From: Glaciecola sp. UBA1851
GTDB lineage: Bacteria; Pseudomonadota; Gammaproteobacteria; Enterobacterales; Alteromonadaceae
Length of the DNA: 27,938 nucleotides
Assembly (NCBI GenBank): GCA_002338515.1
Contig: DDIL01000028.1
Location: forward strand, 1-27,938
Direction of reading: 5' to 3'
The notes beneath the pieces are model-generated. The model saw only the letters and a list, made by a program, of their open reading frames with translations, did not search any database and had not been told where the DNA came from. Shown one piece after another: positions 15,842 through 24,927 of this stretch (positions within the stretch are counted from its first letter, which is position 1; the number at the start of each line of letters is the position of its first letter). The position numbers were made by a program, and so were the translations under genes.

Positions 15842-16607
15842 GAACCATGCTAATAAATATCTATCATGCTTATTAGTTAGTCTAAGCATTCCAGTAAGCG
15901 CTATTGTCCCTATAAACGATAAAATTATTCCTGAGCAAGGGATGAGCGGTAAGTTTGGTTTTGAATTAAATGGTCAGTCTGGTAACAAAGATGAGCAAGA
16001 ATATGGAGTAGATGGATTGTTACGCTATCGACAAGGTGAAAACTTATTTGTGTTTCTTGGCGACTTAACTTATTCAGAAACCAACGATGTTCGTGACGAA
16101 GACGAATTATTTCTGCATGCTAGATGGGTTGGAATAAACAAAATTTCTGATTTTATTGACCCAGAAATATTTATCCAATACCAATATGATGACTTCGCTG
16201 ACATATCTGACAGAGAACTGGTTGGCGGGAATATTAGGTGGAGAAACGAAGTAGAAGGCCATCAACTTCATAGTCAATTAATATTGGCGGCTGGATTGTT
16301 TTTTGAAACTGAAACATCGGTAATAACTAACATTACTGATGATACAGTTAGAGTAAACCTATATGGTCGATATCTTTATGAAAACAAAAGTGAATTCCCA
16401 TACATGTTATCATTATCAACCTACATACAGCCTGCAACTGACGACGTGAGTGATGTTAGGGTATTAGCACTAGGAGCCCTAGAATATCCAATTCGCCCCA
16501 ACCTATCTGTCGCATTTGAAGTCGAAGTAAAGCATAACTCTACGCCCTTTGATGACGTTGAGAAAACAGACATTGAATACGGAGTATCATTAAATTACTC
16601 ATTTTAG
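15831..16607 (+). CDS. DUF481-like outer-membrane beta-barrel protein
   Basis: A 258-residue exported protein: signal peptide of about 23 residues (KNHANKYLSCLLVSLSIPVSA), then alternating amphipathic beta strands such as KFGFELNGQSG, DGLLRYRQGENLFVFLGDL and VSLNYSF, ending with the C-terminal phenylalanine typical of proteins inserted by BamA. This pattern fits the DUF481/YdiY group of salt-induced outer-membrane proteins, though the match is loose. It overlaps the preceding MscS gene by 11 bp, so an inner-membrane channel and an outer-membrane barrel are produced together, suggesting a joint osmotic or envelope role. Confidence 0.7.
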   Translation: MTYKNHANKYLSCLLVSLSIPVSAIVPINDKIIPEQGMSGKFGFELNGQSGNKDEQEYGVDGLLRYRQGENLFVFLGDLTYSETNDVRDEDELFLHARWVGINKISDFIDPEIFIQYQYDDFADISDRELVGGNIRWRNEVEGHQLHSQLILAAGLFFETETSVITNITDDTVRVNLYGRYLYENKSEFPYMLSLSTYIQPATDDVSDVRVLALGALEYPIRPNLSVAFEVEVKHNSTPFDDVEKTDIEYGVSLNYSF

Positions 16608-16741
16608 ATTTAAACATTTACCAAAGAGGACTCTCCTCATTAGCGCAGTCAAAAAAAATTTGAAGATTCGATGTAATTTACAGGAAATTTGGTTATTTAT
16701 TGTTTGATTCAAAAATCCTGCCGATAACTTAATTCTAATTA

Positions 16742-17803
16742 ATGGGTTTTAAAACACAAAGATTACTATTAACAAATAGTGAGCTACATAAGTACAGGCA
16801 ATGTCAATATTTTATGGTTACAGAGGCATTTAAAGAACGCTTCAAAAGAGCGGATTTTCTTGTTCGCTCTACGTTTGGTGTGTCGTTAGTAGCATTCTGC
16901 ATTCTGCTGCCTTTTGCTATCAATAACTTTATTCAAGGAAGACTTATAGATGGGGTTATCTCTATGGGGATTGCTTCATTATTTATAGTGAACACCGTTT
17001 TTTGTTGGCGTGGCTATTATTTTTTATGGCTCAATTTGCTGGCTATAGTACCCGGTATAATATTGGGATCATTTAATGCATTGTATAGTCTTGGTGCGCT
17101 TGGCTCTTATTGGTCATATCTAAGCGTTTTATCCATATATTTTATCCTTCCACTTAATTACGCAAAACATGCAAGTATCGTATTTTTTGTAACCGTCACT
17201 TACGCAGCTTATCAGTCTCTTGATTTAAGCTTATTTGCTCGCTTTACTGCGGTTTTAATCGGTATATGTATTTTCACCTATATCTCTAATCGGGAAATTG
17301 TGAAAACGCAAACTTTACTTAAGCAACAGTCAGTTACCGACAGCCTAACAGGTGCAATGAATAGAACCACATTAACCAAACACTTAGAGCAAGCAATTGA
17401 ATCTTTTTCAAAAGATCAGATCAAATCCGTACTTTGTATGATAGACATCGACCATTTTAAAGAAATAAACGACTCTCTTGGACATAGTGCTGGTGACAAA
17501 GTGCTGATTGAGTTAACAGAAATTTTTGAAAAAAATATAGCCGCTGATGACCTTTTCTTCAGAATAGGAGGGGAAGAATTTATCCTTCTCATGAAAGATA
17601 CTAATACCAAGAGTGCGTTTGAAAAAACTGAAGAGTTGAGAAAGTTAGTCGAAAATTCAGCAATATTAGACAATCAAACAGTGACTGTCAGTATGGGAAA
17701 CACTGAAGTTGAAACTAGTTTTGATTGGAAAATTTGGTTAAATGAGTCTGACAAAAAACTGTATCACGCCAAACAAAATGGACGAAATAGAATTGTCATT
17801 TAG
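16742..17803 (+). CDS. Membrane-bound diguanylate cyclase (GGEEF)
   Basis: Synthesises cyclic di-GMP from two GTP. The N-terminal part has about six hydrophobic segments (roughly 42-62, 73-90, 94-112, 120-139, 145-160, 168-183), probably a membrane sensor. The GGDEF domain occupies 195-353: VTDSLTGAMNR (198-208), metal-binding D237 in MIDIDHFK, GHSAGD (247-252) and the active signature RIGGEEF (274-280), an active variant of GGDEF. The inhibitory I-site RxxD is missing: the arginine position is A267 (AADD, 267-270), so product feedback through this site is not expected. The start is uncertain: the ATG at 16742 lacks a good Shine-Dalgarno, and an ATG at 16814 is an alternative. The last 4 bp overlap the convergent gene. 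Confidence 0.93.
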   Translation: MGFKTQRLLLTNSELHKYRQCQYFMVTEAFKERFKRADFLVRSTFGVSLVAFCILLPFAINNFIQGRLIDGVISMGIASLFIVNTVFCWRGYYFLWLNLLAIVPGIILGSFNALYSLGALGSYWSYLSVLSIYFILPLNYAKHASIVFFVTVTYAAYQSLDLSLFARFTAVLIGICIFTYISNREIVKTQTLLKQQSVTDSLTGAMNRTTLTKHLEQAIESFSKDQIKSVLCMIDIDHFKEINDSLGHSAGDKVLIELTEIFEKNIAADDLFFRIGGEEFILLMKDTNTKSAFEKTEELRKLVENSAILDNQTVTVSMGNTEVETSFDWKIWLNESDKKLYHAKQNGRNRIVI

Positions 17804-19233
17804 CCAAGCAAACTAGTTTCATACAATAACTGAGCTTGTGGCTGAACATCTGCACCATAATCAAAAACTACCGCTAACACTAAAACAATTGATGCAGCTA
17901 GCATCAACTTTAAAATGAGTGGAAAACAAAACTTAAACCACAAATGATAAGGCACACCTGCCATTCCTATAATACCCATTAGTACCGCGTTAGTTGGAAT
18001 AATCATATTTGAAAAACCGTCGCCAAATTGATACGCCAAAACGGCTATTTGTCTATTAACACCAATTAAATCGCCCACCGGCGCCATCAAAGGCATGGTG
18101 ACATAGGCTTGACCACTGCCTGAAGGAATGAATAGGTTGAGTAAGCTTTGCATAATAAACATACCCACTGCGGCAAATTCAGCGCCTAAATGCGATAAAG
18201 GTTGGGACATGCCATATACAAGTGTATCTAGAATTTGACCATCTTCCATGATTAAGGCAATCCCTCTGGCGATACCAATAAGAATACCTGTTGTAACTAA
18301 ATCTTTTACCCCATCAATAAAGCGTTCAGCGGCATCGTCTGCACTTAACCTACCAATTATAGCGGTAACTATTCCCCATAAAATAAAGATGGCACCTAAT
18401 TCATATAGGTACCATCCTTTTTGAGATATGCCCCATACCGCCGCAACAATTGTTGCCACTAAACTAAATAATATTATTTTATGGCGAGAGTTTAATGACG
18501 GATATCCTGTTGATTCAGCGTTTGCAAGTGGACAGGGTAAATTAGCCGTTAGCGATTTAGTAGGGTCCGCTTGAACCATTTTTGCATAACGCCATACATG
18601 GTGAAATCCAATTAAAACAAACGGAACAAAAATAGCTAAGCGCAATTCTATGCCGGAGTAAAGCGGAATACCTGCAACGTTTTGAGCAACCATAACGGTA
18701 AATGGGCTAAATGCAGACACGCCGTACCCGATGCCATACCCAACAACCACCATACCAACTGCGGTCATCGCATCTAATTTCATCGCTTTGCACAAACCCA
18801 CTAAAATCAAAACAAATGGAATATATTCACCAGCAGTCCCGATGGCACCCGACGCCATAGCAAAGCAAAAAATCACCATAAAAATGAGTAATTCTGGTTT
18901 ATGGCCAAAGCGGTCTAACAATCGTCCAATTAGTGCGTCAACTGTACCGGTAGCTCGCGCAATAGAAAGCACACCGCCAACAATAAATACAAAAAATATA
19001 ATATCTTGAGCGGCTGCAAATGCTCTAGGAATGGCAACTAAAAAATCTAAAAGCGTTAATTTCACCTGATCATCTGACATAGCGTAGGTTCCTGCAACAA
19101 CCGCTTCCCTGCCGTTATCAAGTACTACTCGCTCAAAGAACCCTTGTGGCACAAGCCAAGTCGCTATGTAGGCCACTATCATCATACTTAAAAGTAAAAT
19201 AAGTGTATGGGGTACCTTGAATTCTTTTGTCAT
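17800..19233 (-). CDS. YfcC-family putative carboxylate/amino-acid carrier
   Basis: A 477-residue inner-membrane protein with about a dozen hydrophobic segments, of the YfcC/DcuC-like (C4-dicarboxylate carrier-like) family. Family landmarks are the early segment LDFLVAIPRAFAAAQDIIFFVF, GAIGTAGEYIPFVLILVGLCKA (about 130-151), GYGIGYGVSAFSPFTVMVAQ (about 165-184), and near the C-terminus NLFIPSGSGQAYVTMPLMAP with the paired AYQFGDGFSNMIIPTN. Members transport carboxylates or arginine/ornithine-like compounds; the substrate here is unknown. It is followed upstream by dbpA in the same direction, 38 bp apart, but no functional link is evident. Confidence 0.88.
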   Translation of the reverse strand: MTKEFKVPHTLILLLSMMIVAYIATWLVPQGFFERVVLDNGREAVVAGTYAMSDDQVKLTLLDFLVAIPRAFAAAQDIIFFVFIVGGVLSIARATGTVDALIGRLLDRFGHKPELLIFMVIFCFAMASGAIGTAGEYIPFVLILVGLCKAMKLDAMTAVGMVVVGYGIGYGVSAFSPFTVMVAQNVAGIPLYSGIELRLAIFVPFVLIGFHHVWRYAKMVQADPTKSLTANLPCPLANAESTGYPSLNSRHKIILFSLVATIVAAVWGISQKGWYLYELGAIFILWGIVTAIIGRLSADDAAERFIDGVKDLVTTGILIGIARGIALIMEDGQILDTLVYGMSQPLSHLGAEFAAVGMFIMQSLLNLFIPSGSGQAYVTMPLMAPVGDLIGVNRQIAVLAYQFGDGFSNMIIPTNAVLMGIIGMAGVPYHLWFKFCFPLILKLMLAASIVLVLAVVFDYGADVQPQAQLLYETSLLG

Positions 19234-19271
19234 AACTCGCCTATATTATATTTTTAGTTTGATTAGCTGAA

Positions 19272-20669
19272 TTATTTTAAACGTCTAGCTCTTAAGCTCT
19301 TACCTTTTACTTTGTTTTCTCTAAAATAGCCCAATGCGCGTTTCACACTTCTTTGTTTTACCGCAATGTAAGACTTATCACGGGTAATTAGCATTTTACC
19401 AATATCGCTCCCGGCAATCTCAGCTTGTTTAGTGAGTGCACCTAAAATGTCGCCTTTGCTAATTTTTTGTTTTTTACCACCGGCAACAAGCACGCACTCA
19501 TGAGTAGGAAAAACAATTCTATTTGCGTGAAAGCGAATAGCTTGAATATGTTTAACCGGTATATGACTTTTAGTGTCTTCTTCTATTTTTGACAGTGCAT
19601 TTTTTTGATGCTCAAAAATAAGCGTAATTGCAGTGCCAGTTTTTTCAGCCCTACCCGTTCGTCCTATTCTATGTGTGTGAATATCGGATGAATCAGCAAG
19701 AGACGAGTTAATAACTAAATCGACCTGCTCTAAGTCTAAGCCTCTAGCCGCTACGTCAGTGGCCACTAGCACATTGCAAGTTTGCAAAGCAAACTGGGCC
19801 AACACTTGCTGGCGATCACTTTGCGCTAAGTCACCATGGATGGCTTGCACAATAAAACCCATATGTGCTAACTCGTCGGCTAACGCTTGGGTTTCATGCT
19901 TGGTTTGACAAAACACCATAGCGGATTGGGGTTGATAATGACTAAGCAAGCCTGCCACTGCATACTCAGTACGATTATCTTGAATTTGATATGCAAGTTG
20001 GGTAATGCTGGCATGCGCTTGGTTTTCTTCCACCTCAACTATTTTAGCTTGTTTTAAATATTGCTTAGTAATTTTCTCAATTGCGCCACCAAATGTTGCT
20101 GAAAAAAGCATGGTTTGTCGCTTTTTAGGCAACCCATTTAATATCCAATCAACTTGGTCACTGAATCCCATATCAAGCATTCTATCGGCTTCATCTAACA
20201 CCAATGACTGCATGGTACTCACATCTAAGTGCTTTCTGCTGATTAAGTCCATCATTCTGCCTGGCGTACCTACTACTATTGAAGGTGTATGCACTAATGA
20301 AGACACCTGTGCACCTATTGGCACACCGCCAACTAAAGTCAGTATTTTAGTATTCGCATAATGCTTAGCAAGTAATCGTAATTGTTCTGCAACTTGCTGG
20401 GCTAACTCTCTGGTGGGACAAAGCACCATGGCATACAAACCGGTATGTCCATTTCTATGCGCCTCAATCATTGAATTGAACAGGGTAATTCCAAACGCTA
20501 GTGTTTTGCCTGAGCCAGTTTTTGCTTTTACGGCAACATCTTGGCCACTTAATAACGCGGGCAAACTTTCTTGTTGTGTGAGAGTTTGCTCACTATATTT
20601 TAAGTCAATTAATGCTTGTTGAATTTCTTCTGGTAGTTTTAGCTCGCTAAAACTAGATGTTGCAGTCAT
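19272..20669 (-). CDS. dbpA: ATP-dependent RNA helicase DbpA
   Basis: DEAD-box helicase that acts in large ribosomal subunit assembly, targeted to hairpin 92 of 23S rRNA. 465 residues (E. coli DbpA has 457). Helicase core motifs in order: Q-motif Q32, motif I AKTGSGKT (49-56), PTREL (85-89), TPGR (135-138), DEAD (159-162), SAT (190-192), and HRIGRTGRA late in RecA domain 2. The last about 75 residues form the DbpA RNA-recognition domain: AGGKKQKISKGDILGALT and GSDIGKMLITRDKSYIAV align closely with E. coli DbpA, which separates it from other DEAD-box paralogues. Confidence 0.95.
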   Translation of the reverse strand: MTATSSFSELKLPEEIQQALIDLKYSEQTLTQQESLPALLSGQDVAVKAKTGSGKTLAFGITLFNSMIEAHRNGHTGLYAMVLCPTRELAQQVAEQLRLLAKHYANTKILTLVGGVPIGAQVSSLVHTPSIVVGTPGRMMDLISRKHLDVSTMQSLVLDEADRMLDMGFSDQVDWILNGLPKKRQTMLFSATFGGAIEKITKQYLKQAKIVEVEENQAHASITQLAYQIQDNRTEYAVAGLLSHYQPQSAMVFCQTKHETQALADELAHMGFIVQAIHGDLAQSDRQQVLAQFALQTCNVLVATDVAARGLDLEQVDLVINSSLADSSDIHTHRIGRTGRAEKTGTAITLIFEHQKNALSKIEEDTKSHIPVKHIQAIRFHANRIVFPTHECVLVAGGKKQKISKGDILGALTKQAEIAGSDIGKMLITRDKSYIAVKQRSVKRALGYFRENKVKGKSLRARRLK

Positions 20670-20770
20670 GATTTACTCGATAAAGTGAAGTGTTAATTAA
20701 AATTTGTTAGTGAAACGCCGTTTGCTTTAGTCACTCATCCTTGAGTGCCGCTTGAATATTGAAGTCGAAT

Positions 20771-21835
20771 TTATGCCAATTTCCATCTTAATGGTTGCCC
20801 AGCAAAAAATGGCACAATCGCATCTTCATCGGCAAGGCTTTGATTTGAAGATTTGACATTGGGCAAAGCTATCACATCTGGAACTGTCCATTCTTTTTCT
20901 TCCAGAGTAATCGTTGTTTGGTTTCGAGGTAAACCATAAAAATCAGGGCCATAATGACTAGCAAAGCCTTCTAGTTTATCTATCGCACCTAAATCATCAA
21001 ATATTTGGGCATATAATTCAATCGCACTCCATGCACTATAACAACCGGCACAACCGCAAGCTGATTCTTTTTTATGTTTTTCATGAGGTGCGGAGTCTGT
21101 GCCTAAGAAAAACTTAGGCGAACCAGAAGCTACGGTTTCTTGTAACGCCTGTTGATGAATATTACGTTTTAAAACAGGCAAACAATAATTATGTGGCTTC
21201 ACGCCCCCTACCAATAAATCATTTCTATTTAGCAATAAATGTTGAGGCGTAATAGTAGCCGCAACGAAACTAGATTGAGCTTTAACAAAATCGGATGCAT
21301 CTTTCGTTGTAATGTGCTCAAAAACCACTTTAAGCTCTGGGAAATCAGAAACAATATCGTTCAGATAAGCATCTATAAATGCTTTTTCTCTATCAAAAAT
21401 ATCAATATGATTTTCTGTTACTTCACCATGTATCAGTAGCAGCATACCGGTTTTTTGCATGGCCTCAAAAACTGGGTAAAGTGATTTTATTCCTTTGACA
21501 GCTGCGTCAGAGTTTGTGGTTGCCCCTGCTGGATATAATTTACTTGCCACAATGCCTGCATTGCTTGCTTTTTCAATTTCTTCAGGCGTTGTATCATTGG
21601 TTAAATACAGCGTAACTAATGGTTCAAAGTTGGTAACACCCTCTGGTACAGCCGATAATATTCTTGCTTTATATTCCAGTGCAAGTTGAGTATTGGTGAC
21701 TGGAGGCACTAAATTTGGCATCGCTATTGCCCTGCGGAAACATCGTGCAGTAGCAGGCACTGTTTCAAGCAACATATCCCCGTCTCTAAAATGTAAGTGC
21801 CAGTCATCAGGAGTGTGAATAGTAAGAGTGCGCAT
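20771..21835 (-). CDS. pyrC: Dihydroorotase (class II, PyrC)
   Basis: Zinc enzyme of pyrimidine synthesis, converting carbamoyl-aspartate to dihydroorotate. The chosen ATG at 21835 (MRTLTIHTPDDWHLHFRDG) has AAAGG 9 nt upstream; the frame extends 14 codons further, but those residues do not belong to the family. 354 residues. All metal ligands are present: H13 and H15 (HLHFRDG), carbamylated K99 (ASKLYPAGATTNS), H136 (HGEV), H174 (EHITTK) and D247 (GTDSAPH), each exactly four positions before the E. coli numbering. Monocistronic, divergent from the lipoprotein gene at 22183. Confidence 0.97.
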   Translation of the reverse strand: MRTLTIHTPDDWHLHFRDGDMLLETVPATARCFRRAIAMPNLVPPVTNTQLALEYKARILSAVPEGVTNFEPLVTLYLTNDTTPEEIEKASNAGIVASKLYPAGATTNSDAAVKGIKSLYPVFEAMQKTGMLLLIHGEVTENHIDIFDREKAFIDAYLNDIVSDFPELKVVFEHITTKDASDFVKAQSSFVAATITPQHLLLNRNDLLVGGVKPHNYCLPVLKRNIHQQALQETVASGSPKFFLGTDSAPHEKHKKESACGCAGCYSAWSAIELYAQIFDDLGAIDKLEGFASHYGPDFYGLPRNQTTITLEEKEWTVPDVIALPNVKSSNQSLADEDAIVPFFAGQPLRWKLA

Positions 21836-22086
21836 AAACGTATTACCTTTAAAATATTGAACCAGAAAAACGAGCACTAGTTAGTTTGAATTCAGCTGCA
21901 GATAAACCCGTTTGCGCGTGATTATGCCTGATTTTTAGCGTAATTACACAATCACTCGCATTTTTAAGTGAACAAAGCTACAAACTAAATGATTATGCGA
22001 TTATTTTATAGATTAGCTCACCTTAAATATCAAAATGTTGGGCCTGTTGATTATTGCAGTGTAATTTTGTAGTAGTGAAATAAAAC

Positions 22087-22152
22087 CGTCATAAATTTGT
22101 AGCACGCTTGTCAAAAAAGCTTCATGTATTTGTAAAGTGAAATGCCTAATCT
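22087..22152 (+). promoter_or_regulatory. Pho-box-like array and -10 upstream of lipoprotein gene
   Basis: Five units resembling the PhoB half-site TGTCA-N6 start at 22087 (CGTCA), 22098 (TGTAG), 22109 (TGTCA), 22120 (CTTCA) and 22131 (TGTAA), each exactly 11 bp from the last, the periodicity of a Pho box. The first 18-mer pair (22086-22103, CCGTCATAAATTTGTAGC) matches the E. coli consensus at about 14 of 18 positions. A possible -10, TAATCT (22147-22152), lies 10 bp after the last 18-bp box, as at known Pho promoters. PhoB control is inference. The rest of the 347-bp divergent gap (21836-22086) shows nothing else certain. Confidence 0.55.
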
Positions 22153-22182
22153 TTAGCCTTTTACTAATCAAGGAAGCAAATA

Positions 22183-24057
22183 ATGAAAGCAAGAAAACAA
22201 TTCACTCATGCTATTTTAGCTTCGGCTATTATTGCTAGCTTAACAGCCTGTAGCCTAGAAGGTGATGACGGGGTAGATGGTATTGATGGTCAACCGGGTG
22301 CACCAGGTGTTGATGGCAGTCCAGGTACTGACGGCAACGACGGGAAGAGTCTTCCTCGAGAGTTGACAATTGATGTAGTGGGTCGTTTTGCGAGCGGTGT
22401 TTATGGCAAAAGTGCGGCTGAAATAGTGCAATTCCATGGCACATCTAATTCAGTATTTGCAGTAAATGGCGCAACCAATCAAATAGAGAAAATATCTATA
22501 GCCGCGTTGCCAACTGCTGGCGTAGGCAACCCAATCAATGATGAAAGTCTGTCTTCCACACCTTTCTCTTTTCCTAGCACAGCGTCGGTACTAGTAGACG
22601 CAGATAATTCTGAAACCATTACATTAGGTGCATTAAATTCAATTGCGGTGAGTGGAGATATGTTAGCCCTTGCTGTTGAAGGTGAAACAAAACAAAGTGA
22701 CGGCGTTGTTTTATTCTACAGCTTAGACATGATGGGAGAAGCTACTTTTACCAAAGCAGTAAAAGTTGGGACATTACCCGATATGCTTACTTTCACGCCT
22801 GATGGTAGTAAAGTATTGGTCGCCAATGAAGGCGAACCAGCCAGTGATTATAGTGTTGATCCCGAAGGCAGCATTTCAGTTATTATGATAGACAATGGCG
22901 TGCCTGCTGATTTAGCTGCAACAATAAACTTAACAGATGATATAGTTTTCTCAAGTGACTTGCTTGATAGTGAAGACTACGACACTGATGAAGAGCGCAT
23001 GCAACTACTAATGGAAGCAGGCGTTAAATTTGCTGGTCCAGACGGCAATACAGTAGCAAAAGAATTAGAGCCCGAATACATTGCGGTTAGCGCCGATAGC
23101 AAAATTGCTTATGTTGCCATGCAGGAAAGCAATGCGATTGGTGTGATTAATTTAGACGACATGACGATTGAAATTAAAGCACTTGGATTTAAAGACTGGT
23201 CGCAGTTTGACATTGATTATACAAATGAAGACGAACTACCAGCCTTTAGAAAACTTCCTAGTGTTTATGGTATGTATCAACCTGATACTATTACAACTTA
23301 TACATGGAATGGAGCAACCTTTGTAGTAACAGCCAATGAAGGTGACTCAAGAGATTACGATGCCTATTCAGAAGAAATTAGAGTTCGCGATATCGTTGAT
23401 CCAGATGAGCTTAATCAAACTTTATCACCTGCCCTACAAGACTTGTATGATGAAACTGGCGGAAGAAATGGCCTTGGTAGATTAAAAGTAACCACAGCAT
23501 TAGGCGATGCGGATAATGATGGCGAATTTGAAGCCTTGTATGCATATGGCGCTCGTTCATTCTCTATTTGGGATCAGAATGTGAATTTGGTATTCGATTC
23601 AGGTGATGATTTTGGAAAAATTTCATCGGCAATACTAGGTGAGGATTTTAATAGCGCACATACTGAAAACAAAGGTGATAATCGAAGTGACGATAAAGGC
23701 GGTGAGCCAGAAGCAGTGGATGTAGGCACAATTAATGGACGTACTTATGCATTTATTGGCTCTGAGCGTTCAGGTGATTTATTTATTTACGATGTTACCA
23801 ATCCATTTCAGTCAACGTTTGTGAGCCATTATAACAACCGAGATTTCAGCGTTGATTTTGAACTAGATGATGATTTAGATGACCCATGTGATACAAGCGA
23901 AGGATTAGATTGCACGGAAGTTCCAAATGCAGGAGATTTAGGCCCTGAAAGCATTAAGTTTATATCCGCAGATACAAGTCCTAACGGCAATGCATTATTA
24001 GTAGTTGGAAATGAAGTAAGCGGCACAGTAACTGTTTACCAAGTTACTGAAAATTGA
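22183..24057 (+). CDS. Choice-of-anchor I (MSP130-like) lipoprotein with collagen-like linker
   Basis: A 624-residue predicted lipoprotein: signal peptide with lipobox LTAC and lipidated C23, then an acidic collagen-like stretch of Gly-X-Y triplets (27-54, e.g. GIDGQPGAPGVDG), then a beta-propeller-like domain. This domain matches the choice-of-anchor I / MSP130 family: LVANEGEPASDY (about 212-223), EPEYIAVSADSKIAYVAMQESNAIG, ANEGDSRDYDAY (384-395) and the hallmark ALYAYGARSFSIWD (451-464). Acidic loops such as GDADNDGEFE (441-450) and DDDLDDPCD suggest calcium binding. Bacterial members are often annotated as alkaline phosphatase, but enzymatic activity is not established from sequence. AAGGAAG lies 7 nt before the ATG; a Pho-box-like array lies upstream and a strong terminator follows. 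Confidence 0.85.
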   Translation: MKARKQFTHAILASAIIASLTACSLEGDDGVDGIDGQPGAPGVDGSPGTDGNDGKSLPRELTIDVVGRFASGVYGKSAAEIVQFHGTSNSVFAVNGATNQIEKISIAALPTAGVGNPINDESLSSTPFSFPSTASVLVDADNSETITLGALNSIAVSGDMLALAVEGETKQSDGVVLFYSLDMMGEATFTKAVKVGTLPDMLTFTPDGSKVLVANEGEPASDYSVDPEGSISVIMIDNGVPADLAATINLTDDIVFSSDLLDSEDYDTDEERMQLLMEAGVKFAGPDGNTVAKELEPEYIAVSADSKIAYVAMQESNAIGVINLDDMTIEIKALGFKDWSQFDIDYTNEDELPAFRKLPSVYGMYQPDTITTYTWNGATFVVTANEGDSRDYDAYSEEIRVRDIVDPDELNQTLSPALQDLYDETGGRNGLGRLKVTTALGDADNDGEFEALYAYGARSFSIWDQNVNLVFDSGDDFGKISSAILGEDFNSAHTENKGDNRSDDKGGEPEAVDVGTINGRTYAFIGSERSGDLFIYDVTNPFQSTFVSHYNNRDFSVDFELDDDLDDPCDTSEGLDCTEVPNAGDLGPESIKFISADTSPNGNALLVVGNEVSGTVTVYQVTEN

Positions 24058-24073
24058 TAAGTGAGTTAAATTG

Positions 24074-24103
24074 AAAAAGCCTTGGGATTATCCAAGGCTT
24101 TTT
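24074..24103 (+). terminator. Intrinsic terminator after the lipoprotein gene
   Basis: A perfect 12-bp stem, AAAAAGCCTTGG (24074-24085) with CCAAGGCTTTTT (24092-24103), around a 6-nt loop. The A- and T-runs at its ends make it usable in both directions, so it can also end transcripts of the convergent gene at 24149. Confidence 0.9.
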
Positions 24104-24148
24104 GTGTATTAACGACTGTTGAAACTATATGCGTCTTAAAAATTCTGA

Positions 24149-24760
24149 TTAGGCTTTACTATTTCGTCTAATAAAACCTGCACCTACCAACGCCAAGCCA
24201 AGTAAGGCTAACATTGAAGGCTCAGACACTTGTTGTGTGGGTGATAAAGATAAGTTATCTAACGCAAAACCTGCTTCGTTGTATCCACCAGATGTCACTG
24301 AAGTAAATGTAACTGAAACTAGATTTTCAAAACTACTTAAAGAATAGTTGCTAAATGTACCGTTTAAATTATCCAATATAACGGAAACAACGCCACCACC
24401 GGAATAAGAGCCAGTCACTTCTAACGAATTTCCAATAAAAAGATTTGAAGAAGCTGCATCCAAATTGAATATGTCAAATGCACCGCCGCCAACTTGAGAC
24501 ATTGTTACATTAGCGTTACCATTTGCCCCGTTACCAGAAGCTACAAGAATACTGGTTCCATTGGTAGTTCCATCAGGATAAAAAGCGTCAGTAGTTGGGC
24601 CAACTAGCCATCCGCTGGCATCAAAATCAAAAACAAAACCTTCAATTTCTTGTGGGCTGCCGAAGTCATCAGAACTAACGGATTCAAAGTCGATTACTGC
24701 TGCATTTGTTGTTATAGCTGAAAAGGCTAAAACTATCATTGCTACTAATTTTGATTTCAT
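24149..24760 (-). CDS. PEP-CTERM sorting-domain surface protein
   Basis: A 203-residue exported protein. Signal peptide MKSKLVAMIVLAFSAITTNA (cleavage after A20), a beta-rich Gly/Ser/Asn-rich body starting AVIDFESVSSDDFGSPQEIEGFVFDF, and a C-terminal PEP-CTERM tail: VSEP (178-181), hydrophobic helix MLALLGLALVGAGFI (183-197) and basic RR (198-199). The tail has SEP in place of the common PEP, an accepted variant. Such tails are recognised by an exosortase coded elsewhere with exopolysaccharide genes; the protein would be cleaved and delivered to the surface or biofilm matrix. Only one cysteine-free domain of unknown fold is seen. A sigma-54-like promoter lies upstream. Confidence 0.88.
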   Translation of the reverse strand: MKSKLVAMIVLAFSAITTNAAVIDFESVSSDDFGSPQEIEGFVFDFDASGWLVGPTTDAFYPDGTTNGTSILVASGNGANGNANVTMSQVGGGAFDIFNLDAASSNLFIGNSLEVTGSYSGGGVVSVILDNLNGTFSNYSLSSFENLVSVTFTSVTSGGYNEAGFALDNLSLSPTQQVSEPSMLALLGLALVGAGFIRRNSKA

Positions 24761-24927
24761 AATACTACCTGTTTATTTATTGTTTAATTTTAAACCTAAT
24801 CGACCTAACTGCTTATTTTCAAACCGATTGAAGTTGCTTGCTACATTTGATTTTTATATCACCTGAGTTTCTATAAAATTCTTTTTAATCGTAATAACTT
24901 TATTAGCATGTCTTTTATCATCGGTTT

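Noticed and set aside
20733..20748. 6-bp inverted repeat CACTCA/TGAGTG between dbpA and pyrC
   Set aside because: Short stem and no T-run on the minus strand, so it does not qualify as the pyrC terminator.
22235..22444. Minus-strand open frames opposite the collagen-like repeat
   Set aside because: Produced by the repetitive Gly-X-Y codons of the lipoprotein gene; His/Cys-rich translations without family features.
24821..24927. Inverted repeat AAACCGAT / ATCGGTTT in the divergent gap upstream of the PEP-CTERM gene
   Set aside because: Eight-base arms about 90 bp apart; can occur by chance in A/T-rich DNA and do not fit a known activator site that I can name.
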